A DNA stretch of 64,000 bases from Hominisplanchenecus murintestinalis (GTDB lineage: Bacteria > Bacillota > Clostridia > Lachnospirales > Lachnospiraceae): positions 1 through 64,000 of the forward strand of contig SRZB01000014.1 of the NCBI GenBank assembly GCA_004793585.1. Reading direction: 5' to 3'. Both the position numbers and the translations under genes were made by a program. Below the pieces are notes generated by a model. That model saw only the letters and a list, made by a program, of their open reading frames with translations, had not been told where the DNA came from and did no database searches. Within the stretch, counting starts at the first letter, position 1, and every line of letters starts with the position of its first letter. This document shows, piece by piece, positions 1 through 7,486 of the stretch.

Positions 1-139
1 CCGTGTGGGATATGCGGCAGGCTTCCCGGCGTCCGGCATAAACATGGGGACTATCAATTCCGTGACTATCCGGGGTAAGAGACAAACTCCCCGACAAACC
101 AGAATTTGCCGCTGAATAGTTACACGTAAGTACATAATC
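1..139 (+). other. Possible 3' tail of an upstream gene
   Basis: One frame stays open from base 2 to a TGA at 113-115. It reads as a glycine- and small-residue-rich tail containing GYAAGFPASGIN. The window starts inside it, so neither family nor reality can be judged. The other two forward frames stop at 39 and 76. No terminator hairpin is obvious before the promoter at 140. Confidence 0.2.
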
Positions 140-168
140 TTGCAATTATCCCCCGTGTCCCCTATAAT
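140..168 (+). promoter_or_regulatory. Sigma-A-type promoter of the ABC exporter pair
   Basis: A -35 TTGCAA (140-145) and a -10 TATAAT (163-168) are separated by exactly 17 bp. They lie about 45 bp before the GGAGG-preceded ATG at 212. This placement also argues against using the in-frame TTG at 140 as a start codon. Confidence 0.7.
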
Positions 169-211
169 AATAGAAAATATACTGTTTAAAATATTGCGTG
201 GAGGAATATAT

Positions 212-1327
212 ATGAAAAACGATCTGCGTATCGGCCTGGCTATCTGGAGGAAAATAACAAATCGGAATTTTGCTTTCGCGCAGTTTTTTTTCTTTTTGAT
301 ATCTGGGTTACTGACGGTAACCTACCTAAATCCCCGGTTTATTGAGCGGATAAACACCGTTTTTTCCGCAGATGCAAATAAGATACTTTTGGCTCTGACT
401 ATATTGCATACCCTCATCTCCTGCATCGCAGTGGAGCAGGCAATTGGGGAATCATACCACCGAAATAAACATCTGTTTTACCAGCTCTCCCTTAACAGAC
501 GAGCAGAATGTATCTGTACTCTGCTCCAGAAAATCGGCTGGTACTATTATTTCATGATTGTGCTTCTCGCAATTTGGAATACCGCTATCCTAAAAATCAG
601 GTTCGTTTTTCCCATAGCCTCCCTCCTGTTTATCATCGGCTCCACTCTGGACTACTATAAGGCTGAAGCACGCATACTGGACGGAAAACCCTCCATATCC
701 TATCAAGTCCACCGCCTTTTTTATTGGAAAAAGAGAACAAATGCCTCAGCCGCTGTTTCACGGAAAAGCGGAAAGTTTTGCGCCGCTTTTTTCAGAAAGC
801 ACCCTTTCATAGAACTTATGACTATAACAATTCGGGGGTTTTATCAATACAAAAGCCTGGCTGCTGCAAAGCTCCTTTTAATTCTTTTTCTCTTTTACTG
901 CCAAAACATACAGGTGTTGGGCGAAAAAATCTTTCTCCTGTCAACCGCATTTTTTATTCTGCTAAATGACAAATATTGGAGAGAAGAAAGCCGCAATTTC
1001 TCCTGCTTCTCAAGCATCGGAATTCCTATGAATAAATATATTTTTGTTCATTTTCTCGCAGGTATCTGCTTTAACCTCACAATACCTGTACTGATATTCC
1101 TTAACGCCTCTGGCTCCGTCAAAGCGGTTATATTAAACGCTCTCCTGCTATGCTGCATGATTTTCTTCTGGTATCTGTCCCAAATATATCTTTATCTGAA
1201 AGCAGGACAGGACAATAGCCTGCTAACTCTGCTCGGCAGCATCATCCTTTTGATACTTGGTGCTATTCCTGGCATAAACGTGTTTTTAACTATACGAATA
1301 TACAAACAGATTGTAACACTTTTATAA
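212..1327 (+). CDS. ABC-2-type membrane permease, unassigned substrate
   Basis: The product is a 371-residue, strongly hydrophobic protein with roughly eight to ten predicted membrane segments. Pairs are separated by basic loops, such as the KKRTN and KSGKF region near residues 170-190. It has no soluble catalytic domain. The start at 212 is chosen because GGAGG sits about 7 nt upstream and a consensus promoter precedes it; an in-frame TTG at 140 falls inside that promoter. The following gene on the same strand encodes an ABC ATPase, so the pair is probably a two-gene exporter of the kind used for peptide, bacteriocin or drug export or self-immunity. Sequence does not reveal the substrate. 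Codon use is more AT-rich than in the operon to the right. Membrane permease is a confident call; the ABC-2 assignment rests on context. Confidence 0.7.
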   Translation: MKNDLRIGLAIWRKITNRNFAFAQFFFFLISGLLTVTYLNPRFIERINTVFSADANKILLALTILHTLISCIAVEQAIGESYHRNKHLFYQLSLNRRAECICTLLQKIGWYYYFMIVLLAIWNTAILKIRFVFPIASLLFIIGSTLDYYKAEARILDGKPSISYQVHRLFYWKKRTNASAAVSRKSGKFCAAFFRKHPFIELMTITIRGFYQYKSLAAAKLLLILFLFYCQNIQVLGEKIFLLSTAFFILLNDKYWREESRNFSCFSSIGIPMNKYIFVHFLAGICFNLTIPVLIFLNASGSVKAVILNALLLCCMIFFWYLSQIYLYLKAGQDNSLLTLLGSIILLILGAIPGINVFLTIRIYKQIVTLL

Positions 1328-1471
1328 TTATTATATTATTGTTTTGCATGAAAATTTGTAGGAATTTCTTTGAAATGTGATAGAATAACCATATTACCGC
1401 CTCCAATCTGGCAACAGGAAAGAGGTGTGCTTTTTCAAACGATTGACTGTTCATAAATGGAGGAACCTAAA

Positions 1472-2146
1472 ATGCTTTCTGTAAATCATATCACAAAACT
1501 ATATGACAGCCAAAGCGGCGTCGCAGATATTCACTTTGCCTGTGATGCCGGAAAAATCATATCAGTAATCGGACCCAATGGCTCCGGGAAAACCACACTG
1601 CTGAAAATCATAGCCGGAATATTAAAAGCGGATACAGGCTCTGTATCCATTGATGAATATGACACTTCCGAATATATGGCACGAAGGATTATCGGCTATA
1701 TGCCCGACAGCCTTTCACTGGCACACGGCCTGACTGTCAAAAACTTTCTCTATATGATATCCGATTATAAATATGACGGGATGTTTAAAGATGCGATTGA
1801 CCAGGCAGTTTCAGAATTTGGCCTGAGTCCTTACCTAAACAAAGCATTCGGCAGATTGTCCATGGGAAACCAGAAAAAGGTGTCGATGGCCGCGGCATTC
1901 ATCGGAAATCCCCGGCTGATTATACTTGACGAACCTACAAACGGCGTAGATACATCAGGTATACTCACCCTGAAACAATACATCAGAACTGCCCAGGATA
2001 ACGGAAGCGTAATCATTCTTTCAAGCCATATCCTGGACTTCGCAGGCGGGATTTCCGACTTCTGCATTTTCTTAAAAAATGGAAAAATCGCCGCCGTGGA
2101 ACAAAAGCCCAGGCAGCTTGAGGAAACCTGGAAGCGGCTGTATTGA
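1472..2146 (+). CDS. ABC transporter ATP-binding protein
   Basis: This is a 224-residue nucleotide-binding domain. The Walker A motif is GPNGSGKTT (about residue 34), the signature is the degenerate LSMGNQKK, the Walker B is LIILDEPTNGVD and the H-loop is LSSH. That order and spacing are typical of ABC-2 exporter ATPases. The start is placed at 1472 because GGAGG at 1459-1463 gives an 8-nt spacing; an ATG at 1457 would put the Shine-Dalgarno inside the gene. It lies 144 bp downstream of the permease, a gap that could hold its own weak promoter (a TAGAAT box near 1380). The protein probably energises the neighbouring permease. Substrate unknown. Confidence 0.9.
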   Translation: MLSVNHITKLYDSQSGVADIHFACDAGKIISVIGPNGSGKTTLLKIIAGILKADTGSVSIDEYDTSEYMARRIIGYMPDSLSLAHGLTVKNFLYMISDYKYDGMFKDAIDQAVSEFGLSPYLNKAFGRLSMGNQKKVSMAAAFIGNPRLIILDEPTNGVDTSGILTLKQYIRTAQDNGSVIILSSHILDFAGGISDFCIFLKNGKIAAVEQKPRQLEETWKRLY

Positions 2147-2179
2147 TTTCTCCAGGTTTTCTCGCAATATCTTAATTAT

Positions 2180-2361
2180 CTAATTTCCCCATTTATACCG
2201 CAATTTATAATTACAATATGTCATATAATCCAAATATTTTTCTTTCTGTAACCTACCTATCACAATATACGGCATTACATTTTGTGACTCTGCATACTTC
2301 TGAATCTCTTCAATAGAAAAATTCCCTTTTCCGACAAACCTTCTTTCTCTTATTCTTCTAA
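2180..2361 (-). pseudogene. Remnant: C-terminal end of an ImmA/IrrE-type metallopeptidase/regulator
   Basis: On the minus strand a frame of about 60 codons ends at the TAG at 2180-2182. It contains FVGKGNFSIEEIQKYA, then PYIVIGRLQKEKYL and a YKLRYKW end. This is the recognisable C-terminal signature of ImmA/IrrE-like proteins (a sensing helix followed by the IVxGRLQ motif). The frame is stopped near 2362, there is no start codon or RBS, and the HExxH catalytic part is absent. It is therefore a decayed fragment, consistent with loss of a phage- or ICE-type regulatory gene at this boundary. The terminator of the fumarate operon lies directly next to it. Confidence 0.55.
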
Positions 2362-2369
2362 TTTATACT

Positions 2370-2406
2370 CAAAAACCGCCGCGCAGCCCCCGCACGACGG
2401 TTTTCC
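2370..2406 (-). terminator. Intrinsic terminator of the mdh-hdr-flx-frd-fum operon
   Basis: On the minus strand a 13-bp stem (AAAACCGTCGTGC pairing with GCGCGGCGGTTTT, two G-U pairs) closes a 7-nt loop and runs into a T tract. It starts a few bases after the stop codon of the YoaK-like gene. Confidence 0.85.
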
Positions 2407-2411
2407 TAACC

Positions 2412-3095
2412 TTATTCCCTCTGCCCATCCCCCGCAGGGATAAACATAATCACGAACACCACCAGCAGCAGCACGCACGCCACCAGCGCCGACTTCTCCA
2501 TAAATATCCGGGTAATCACTGTCCCCACAATTGCTCCCACAATGAAAAACAGGATAATTCCATAATACTGGAGGCTCTTTTTGATTGCCTGTTTATCTTT
2601 CGTTACATTATACTTAAAAAACTGCTCTGTGGCGCTGCGAAGATTTCCGGTACACATGGTCGTCGCATAGGCGCTGCTTCCATGAAAGGTTCGGAAGCTT
2701 TCTACCTGCATGGAACACACGAAAGACACTGCTACATTCACAGCCTCATCATGGGCACCGGATGGGATGAAGGCTATCGTCCAGAGTACGGCAAATTCAA
2801 GCACCAGAACAATCTGCCTCCAGTGTATGACTGTCTCATGCCGGAATTCCCGTTTCACAAGCTCCGCTACGAGAATTCCGGCCATGAATGCCAGAATCGG
2901 CCAGGTGTAGCCGCTAAGCTTTTCCCAGTTTCCGTCTGCAACATTGATGCCCAGCAGCACGATATTCCCCGTCTGCGCATTCGCGAAAACGCCTCCCCGG
3001 CAGACATAGGTGTATACATCCAGATATCCTCCCGCTATGGCGAGCAGTACGCCTACGAGATAAGATTCGGACGCCTGTTTCTGTAAAAAACTCAT
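2412..3095 (-). CDS. YoaK/DUF1275-family membrane protein
   Basis: The 227-residue protein has about six hydrophobic segments and the family landmarks GGYLDVYTYV (about residue 22), ANAQTGNIV (about 38) and SSAYATTMCTGNLR (about 140), which are conserved in the YoaK/DUF1275 family. Function in the family is not established, although it is often proposed to be a transporter. It starts 3 nt after the stop of the fumarase beta gene, with AAAGG nearly abutting the ATG, so it is probably translationally coupled. It is the last gene before the operon terminator. Its position suggests a role in moving a substrate or product of the fumarate branch, but this is only context. Confidence 0.85.
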   Translation of the reverse strand: MSFLQKQASESYLVGVLLAIAGGYLDVYTYVCRGGVFANAQTGNIVLLGINVADGNWEKLSGYTWPILAFMAGILVAELVKREFRHETVIHWRQIVLVLEFAVLWTIAFIPSGAHDEAVNVAVSFVCSMQVESFRTFHGSSAYATTMCTGNLRSATEQFFKYNVTKDKQAIKKSLQYYGIILFFIVGAIVGTVITRIFMEKSALVACVLLLVVFVIMFIPAGDGQRE

Positions 3096-3098
3096 CCT

Positions 3099-3656
3099 TT
3101 AATTCTTACTTGAAAGATATGCGGCTTTTCCCTCTTCATAAAGGTTATTGCCCTCACTGTCGATGATAACCACCAGCGGCATATCCTCCACATAAAGTTT
3201 CCTCAATGCTTCCGCGCCCAGATCTTCATATGCAATCAGCTCCGCTTTTTTGATGCACTTTGCCAGCAGCGCGCCGGCGCCCCCGATAGCTCCGAAATAA
3301 ACGCCGGAATACTTCTTCATGGCTTCTACAACTTCCGGGAGCCTTGCCCCTTTGCCAATCATCCCGCGCGCGCCCACCGACATCATGGTTGGCGCATAGG
3401 CATCCATACGCCCGCTGGTCGTAGGACCTGCGGAACCAATTACCTGCCCCGGTTTCGCGGGGGTTGGTCCTACATAGTAGATGGTTGCGTCCGTGGGGTC
3501 AAAGGGAAGCGTTTCTCCTTTTGCCAGAGCCTCGCACATTCTCTTGTGCCCGGCATCCCTGGATGTATAAATTGTTCCGGTCAGATATACGCTGTCCCCG
3601 GCATGGAGGGTTTTTGCCACTTCCTCCGTCAAAGGCAGTTGAATATGTTTTTCCAT
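3099..3656 (-). CDS. Fumarate hydratase (class I, Fe-S) beta subunit
   Basis: This 185-residue protein matches the C-terminal (beta) half of class I fumarases and L-tartrate dehydratases. It begins with the swivelling-domain pattern LTGTIYTSRDAGHKRM. The substrate-loop region is YVGPTPAKPGQVIGSAGPTTSGRMD, given here only as its YYVGPTP and GPTTSGRMD parts, and it ends with GAIGGAGALLAKCIK. It works with the alpha subunit to interconvert malate and fumarate. Its ATG is 1 nt after the alpha stop codon, and its GGAGGTGA ribosome site lies inside the alpha gene, so the two are translationally coupled. Tartrate dehydratase is the alternative; the malate dehydrogenase and fumarate-reductase-like genes in the same operon favour fumarase. 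Confidence 0.85.
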   Translation of the reverse strand: MEKHIQLPLTEEVAKTLHAGDSVYLTGTIYTSRDAGHKRMCEALAKGETLPFDPTDATIYYVGPTPAKPGQVIGSAGPTTSGRMDAYAPTMMSVGARGMIGKGARLPEVVEAMKKYSGVYFGAIGGAGALLAKCIKKAELIAYEDLGAEALRKLYVEDMPLVVIIDSEGNNLYEEGKAAYLSSKN

Positions 3657-3657
3657 C

Positions 3658-4500
3658 TCAGATCACCTCCGTTTTGTGGCGTGTCACATGACAGTTGATA
3701 TTTACCGCACAGGGCATTCCCGCGATATGGGTCGGCAATGTTTCGATATTCAGCCCTATCGCTGTCGTCTTGCCGCCAAAGCCCTGCGGCCCGATGCCAA
3801 GCCCGTTGACTTTTTCCAGCATTTCTTTCTCCAGATCCGCATAGAATGGGTCTGGATTAGAAGAATCCACCGGACGCATCAGCGCTTTCTTCGCCAGAAG
3901 CGCGCACTTATCAAACGTACCGCCGATTCCCACGCCGACTACCATAGGCGGGCACGGGTTCGGCCCTGCCGTCTCTACTGCTTCCAAAATGAAATCCTTG
4001 ATTCCCTGAAGCCCTGCGGATGGTTTAAACATGCGGATCATGCTCATATTTTCGCTTCCGAAGCCTTTCGGTCCTACTGTCACTTTTATCTGCTCGCCCG
4101 GAACGATTTCTGTATAAAGCATCGCCGGGGTATTGTCCCCGGTATTTCCACGGCGCACCGGATCTTTTACGACAGATTTTCTGAGATAACCGTTCGTATA
4201 TCCGCGGCGCACTCCCTCATCGACTGCCTCTGACAAATCTCCGCCCACAATGTGCACATCCTGGCCAATCTCAAGGAATACGCACGCCATTCCCGTATCC
4301 TGGCAGATGGGAACGTTCTCATTTTCCGCAATCTCAAAGTTCGTAATAATTTTGTCCAGCACTCCCTGGGCAATTTCCCAGTCCTCGCATGCACGGCACT
4401 GGCGGATTGCCCCCTGCACATCCCCTGGAAGATACTGATTTGCCTCGATACATAATTTCTCTACAACATCTGTAATCTGCTGTGCCTGAATTTCACGCAT
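3658..4500 (-). CDS. Fumarate hydratase (class I, Fe-S) alpha subunit
   Basis: This 280-residue protein is the catalytic N-terminal half of a class I [4Fe-4S] hydro-lyase. Likely cluster cysteines are in CQDTGMA (about residue 65), NPCPP (about 184) and INCHVTRH near the C terminus. Other family landmarks are RRGNTGDNTPA and GPKGFGSENMS. The start has a full AGGAGGTGA ribosome site. It is separate from the beta subunit, as usual in anaerobic Firmicutes. With malate dehydrogenase at the head of the operon and the reductase upstream, the most economical role is malate dehydration to fumarate in the reductive branch. The oxygen-labile cluster fits an anaerobe. The tartrate dehydratase alternative is less likely from context. 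Confidence 0.88.
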   Translation of the reverse strand: MREIQAQQITDVVEKLCIEANQYLPGDVQGAIRQCRACEDWEIAQGVLDKIITNFEIAENENVPICQDTGMACVFLEIGQDVHIVGGDLSEAVDEGVRRGYTNGYLRKSVVKDPVRRGNTGDNTPAMLYTEIVPGEQIKVTVGPKGFGSENMSMIRMFKPSAGLQGIKDFILEAVETAGPNPCPPMVVGVGIGGTFDKCALLAKKALMRPVDSSNPDPFYADLEKEMLEKVNGLGIGPQGFGGKTTAIGLNIETLPTHIAGMPCAVNINCHVTRHKTEVI

Positions 4501-4532
4501 GATACAATCACCTCCTGAATAAATTTAAAACT

Positions 4533-5696
4533 CTATAAAAAGATACCTATAAACTGGCATGCCAGCACCACCATAACCAGCGCCACCGGATACGTTGCCG
4601 CATAAGCGGACGCCACGTCGTCTGTCTCTGTCACACGGATTAACGTTCCAAGCGCTGGGGTACTTGTCATACCGCCGCAGATAGAACCGAGCGTATTGAA
4701 AATGCTCAGCTTCAGAACCTTTGCCGCAAACACGTATCCCAAAAGCATCGGAATCAGTGTCATAAGCGCACCGTACACAAACAGCAGCACGCCATGCTCC
4801 TGTAAAATTTCTACAAAGCCCGCGCCTGCCTGTGCGCCCGCGCCCAAAAGGAACAGAGCCAGTCCAAACTCCCGCAGGCATTCCAGGACATGCTTTTCCA
4901 CCTTTACGCTCAATTTGCCAATACGCCCAAAGTGTCCCAGGATCAGTCCCGCAATCAGAGGGCCTCCGGAAGTTCCCAGCGCAAAAATACCGCCGCCCGG
5001 AAGCTTAATCTCTATCTTTGCCAGGATGATTCCCAGCGCAATCGCCAGTGAAAACGGGAAAAATCCCATACTGTCTGCATAAAACAGGGATTCTTTTTTC
5101 GTCTTATGGTAATCTTCTACTTCAACATTTGCTGCCGCCTCAAACTTTGCCCTCTCAGCAGCCATATCTGTTTTCAAAATTTTCGGAATCAGCTGCACAA
5201 AGAGAACCACTCCCACAACTCCAAAAGGATAGGCAATTCCATACCCCACAGAAGCCGCGTCAGAGCCTGTCGCTTCCAGAGCAGCCGCCAAACCTGGCGT
5301 ACTGGTGAGCGCGCCCGCCATCATTCCTGTACTGATATCCGCCGGAATCCCAAACACTTTAATCACCAGGGCGCAGGTCAGCGCGCCTGACGCTATGATA
5401 ATGATTCCCAAAAGGATATAAGAAGTGGCATTTACCTTAAAGTTACGGAAAAATTTGGGTCCTGCAATGAAGCCTACCGAAGTCACGAAGCAAATCAGCC
5501 CCAGTTCGCGCACCAGGGACGGAATCTCCACGCCGAAATGCCCAAATACCAGGGCAACCAGAAGGATTCCGGCAGTTCCAAGCTCCAGACCCTTGATTTT
5601 AATACTTCCTACCAGATAACCGATAACGGCAATCAGGAACACCATCATCAGCGTATTACTGAAAATGTTTTCCTGAAACCATTCCAAAATCATCAT
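4533..5696 (-). CDS. AspT/SucE-family (AAE) antiporter, compact form
   Basis: This is a 387-residue membrane protein made of two copies of the AspT/YidE/YbjL antiporter duplication domain. Each half carries the same signature: GALTSTPGLAAAL followed by YPFGVVGVVL near residues 120-160, and GGMTSTPALGTL followed by YPVALVMVVL near 340-385. Known family members exchange aspartate for alanine (AspT) or export succinate (SucE). Many have a central pair of RCK/TrkA-C domains; here only about 45 charged residues connect the halves, so the regulatory domains are missing. Its place between the fumarate-reductase-like genes and fumarase points to C4-dicarboxylate or aspartate exchange. It is preceded by a conserved two-hairpin leader and AGAGGA ribosome site. 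Confidence 0.82.
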   Translation of the reverse strand: MMILEWFQENIFSNTLMMVFLIAVIGYLVGSIKIKGLELGTAGILLVALVFGHFGVEIPSLVRELGLICFVTSVGFIAGPKFFRNFKVNATSYILLGIIIIASGALTCALVIKVFGIPADISTGMMAGALTSTPGLAAALEATGSDAASVGYGIAYPFGVVGVVLFVQLIPKILKTDMAAERAKFEAAANVEVEDYHKTKKESLFYADSMGFFPFSLAIALGIILAKIEIKLPGGGIFALGTSGGPLIAGLILGHFGRIGKLSVKVEKHVLECLREFGLALFLLGAGAQAGAGFVEILQEHGVLLFVYGALMTLIPMLLGYVFAAKVLKLSIFNTLGSICGGMTSTPALGTLIRVTETDDVASAYAATYPVALVMVVLACQFIGIFL

Positions 5697-5763
5697 ATTC
5701 TCCTCTTTCTAACGCACCTGCTGCGTCATCTTGGTAAATTTGGAAATTTACTTCCAAACTCTT
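5697..5763 (-). promoter_or_regulatory. Conserved two-hairpin leader, copy A (before the antiporter)
   Basis: Read on the minus strand: hairpin 1 is TTTGGAA / TTCCAAA around a 6-nt loop (5739-5758). Hairpin 2 is GACGCA / TGCGTT with loop GCAGG (5712-5728). Then comes AGAAAGAGGA, which is the ribosome site, and the ATG. Nearly the same 70 nt precede the D,D-carboxypeptidase gene at 58,953-59,025. The stem of hairpin 1 differs between copies in a way that preserves pairing. Confidence 0.55.
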
Positions 5764-5809
5764 TCTCTTCCTTTTAATATGTGCCACAATTTCTATCTGT
5801 ACATGTATC

Positions 5810-5852
5810 GGAAAACAGCCTCCGCCGTTTTTTCCGTCAAAGACTGTTTCCC
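5810..5852 (-). promoter_or_regulatory. Strong hairpin between the reductase flavoprotein and antiporter genes
   Basis: On the minus strand GGGAAACAGTCTT pairs with GAGGCTGTTTTCC through 13 bp including wobbles, with a 17-nt loop. It begins 12 nt after the stop codon of the flavoprotein gene. The T residues lie in the 3' arm and no further T tract follows. It may be a partial terminator or an RNA-processing/stability element that sets the ratio of the upstream redox genes to the downstream transporter and fumarase genes. Confidence 0.45.
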
Positions 5853-5863
5853 ATATGTCTTTC

Positions 5864-7474
5864 TTATCTCTCGTGACGCGCATATTTCGGAAGCAGCAGC
5901 GGTGAAACATCCCCGGATGCCACACCTGCATTTTTCAATTCCTCCGCATACGTCTCGATATGGTCGAGATTCATCGTTCCAAGTTCTACATCCTTTGCCT
6001 TTGCGGCAGCTGCTTTTCCTGCATTCCTTCCAAATACGATAATATCCAGCAGGGAGTTACCCATCAGACGGTTTCTGCCGTGGATTCCTCCAACTGCCTC
6101 GCCTGCTACCAGAAGGTTATCGATTGCCTTTGTGAATCCCTCTCCGCCGATTTCCAGACCGCCGTTCTGATAATGAAGAGTCGGATAAATCAAAATCGGC
6201 ACCTTTCTCATATCAATGCCGTAGTTCATATACATACGGAACATTGCCGGAATTCTCTTCTCGATGGTTCCTTCGCCTCCCAGAATCTCAATCATCGGAG
6301 TGTCCAGCCATACTCCCTGTTCTCCGCCCGGAACTTCTACGCCGCGGCCTTCCTTACATTCACGGATAACGCCGGACGCATTGACGTCACGGGTTTCAAG
6401 CGGATGGATATACGCCTCGCCCTCTGCATTGACAAGCTGCGCTCCTACGGAACGAACCTTCTCTGTAACAAGCGCCCCCAGAATCTGGGACGGATAAATA
6501 GCGCCTGTCGGATGATACTGGATAGAATCCTGATACAGAAGCTGTGCTCCTGCACGGTAGCCCAGAACCAGTCCGTCTGCAGTTGCGCCATAGTGGTTGG
6601 ATGTCGGAAATCCCTGATAATGCATACGTCCCGCACCGCCTGTTGCGATGATAACAGTCTTTGCCTTTGCCACAAGATAGTCTCCGGTTTCCATATTCAA
6701 AAGAACGGCTCCCGCTGCCTGGCCCTTGTCATCTTTAATCAGCTCTACTGCAGAAGTAAACTCTACGACCGGAATCTGACGGTTCAGCACTTCATCACGA
6801 AGCGTACGCATGATTTCTGCCCCAGAGTAATCTTTCGCAGCGTGCATTCTCTTTCTGGAAGTACCGCCGCCGTGCGTGGTGATCATTCTTCCGCTCTCTT
6901 CTTTGTCAAATTCCACGCCCAGGTCGTTCAGCCATTTGATTGCATCCGGCGCTTCCATAACCAGACGCTTTACCAGCTCCGGCTTCGCAGCAAAATGTCC
7001 GCCGCCAAAAGCATCCAGATAGTGCTGTACCGGAGAGTCATTCTCCTTATCAGCCGCCTGGATGCCGCCCTCTGCCATCATGGTGTTGGCGTCTCCGATA
7101 CGCAGCTTTGTCACAATCATAACGTTCGCGCCTGCTTCGTGCGCTTCAATCGCTGCGGAAGAGCCTGCGCCGCCGCCGCCGATGACCAGGACATCCACAT
7201 CATAATCCACTTTATCCAAATCAACCTTGTCTGTCAGCAGACGGCTGTTGGAGTGAAGCAGATGTACCAGCTCTTTGTTGGCCTTCTGTCCCTTATTCGG
7301 ACCCACTTTAATCTCCTCGAAGGCTTCTTCTTTATAATCAGGATGGAATTCCTTAAGGAGCGCATCTTTTTCATCTGCCGTCAACCGTCTCGGTTCTGTA
7401 GACATACGTTCTTTTCTTGTGGCCTCTACCTTTTTGATAGATTCCATCATATACTCTGGATATGGTGTATACAT
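5864..7474 (-). CDS. Soluble fumarate-reductase-like flavoprotein (TfrA/FrdA type)
   Basis: This 536-residue protein of the SdhA/FrdA/L-aspartate-oxidase family has an N-terminal extension of about 90 residues. The FAD dinucleotide fold is VLVIGGGGAGSSAA (about 95-108) and the capping-domain entry is NTMMAEGGIQAA. The His that attaches FAD covalently in membrane FrdA/SdhA is absent, so FAD is probably non-covalent, as in soluble enzymes. Substrate-site features of fumarate reductases are present: QYHPTG, TEKVRS with the catalytic-type Arg, YPTLHYQNGG with His, and HGRNRLMGNSL with Arg. It lies 12 nt downstream of its Fe-S partner, and no FrdC/D membrane anchor gene is nearby. It probably reduces fumarate to succinate in the cytoplasm with electrons from the Flx-Hdr complex. 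Another enoate cannot be excluded. Confidence 0.85.
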   Translation of the reverse strand: MYTPYPEYMMESIKKVEATRKERMSTEPRRLTADEKDALLKEFHPDYKEEAFEEIKVGPNKGQKANKELVHLLHSNSRLLTDKVDLDKVDYDVDVLVIGGGGAGSSAAIEAHEAGANVMIVTKLRIGDANTMMAEGGIQAADKENDSPVQHYLDAFGGGHFAAKPELVKRLVMEAPDAIKWLNDLGVEFDKEESGRMITTHGGGTSRKRMHAAKDYSGAEIMRTLRDEVLNRQIPVVEFTSAVELIKDDKGQAAGAVLLNMETGDYLVAKAKTVIIATGGAGRMHYQGFPTSNHYGATADGLVLGYRAGAQLLYQDSIQYHPTGAIYPSQILGALVTEKVRSVGAQLVNAEGEAYIHPLETRDVNASGVIRECKEGRGVEVPGGEQGVWLDTPMIEILGGEGTIEKRIPAMFRMYMNYGIDMRKVPILIYPTLHYQNGGLEIGGEGFTKAIDNLLVAGEAVGGIHGRNRLMGNSLLDIIVFGRNAGKAAAAKAKDVELGTMNLDHIETYAEELKNAGVASGDVSPLLLPKYARHER

Positions 7475-7486
7475 ATTCTGCCCTCC

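Noticed and set aside
140-211. Upstream TTG start for the ABC permease at 140
   Set aside because: The TTG is part of the -35 box of a consensus promoter; the ATG at 212 has GGAGG.
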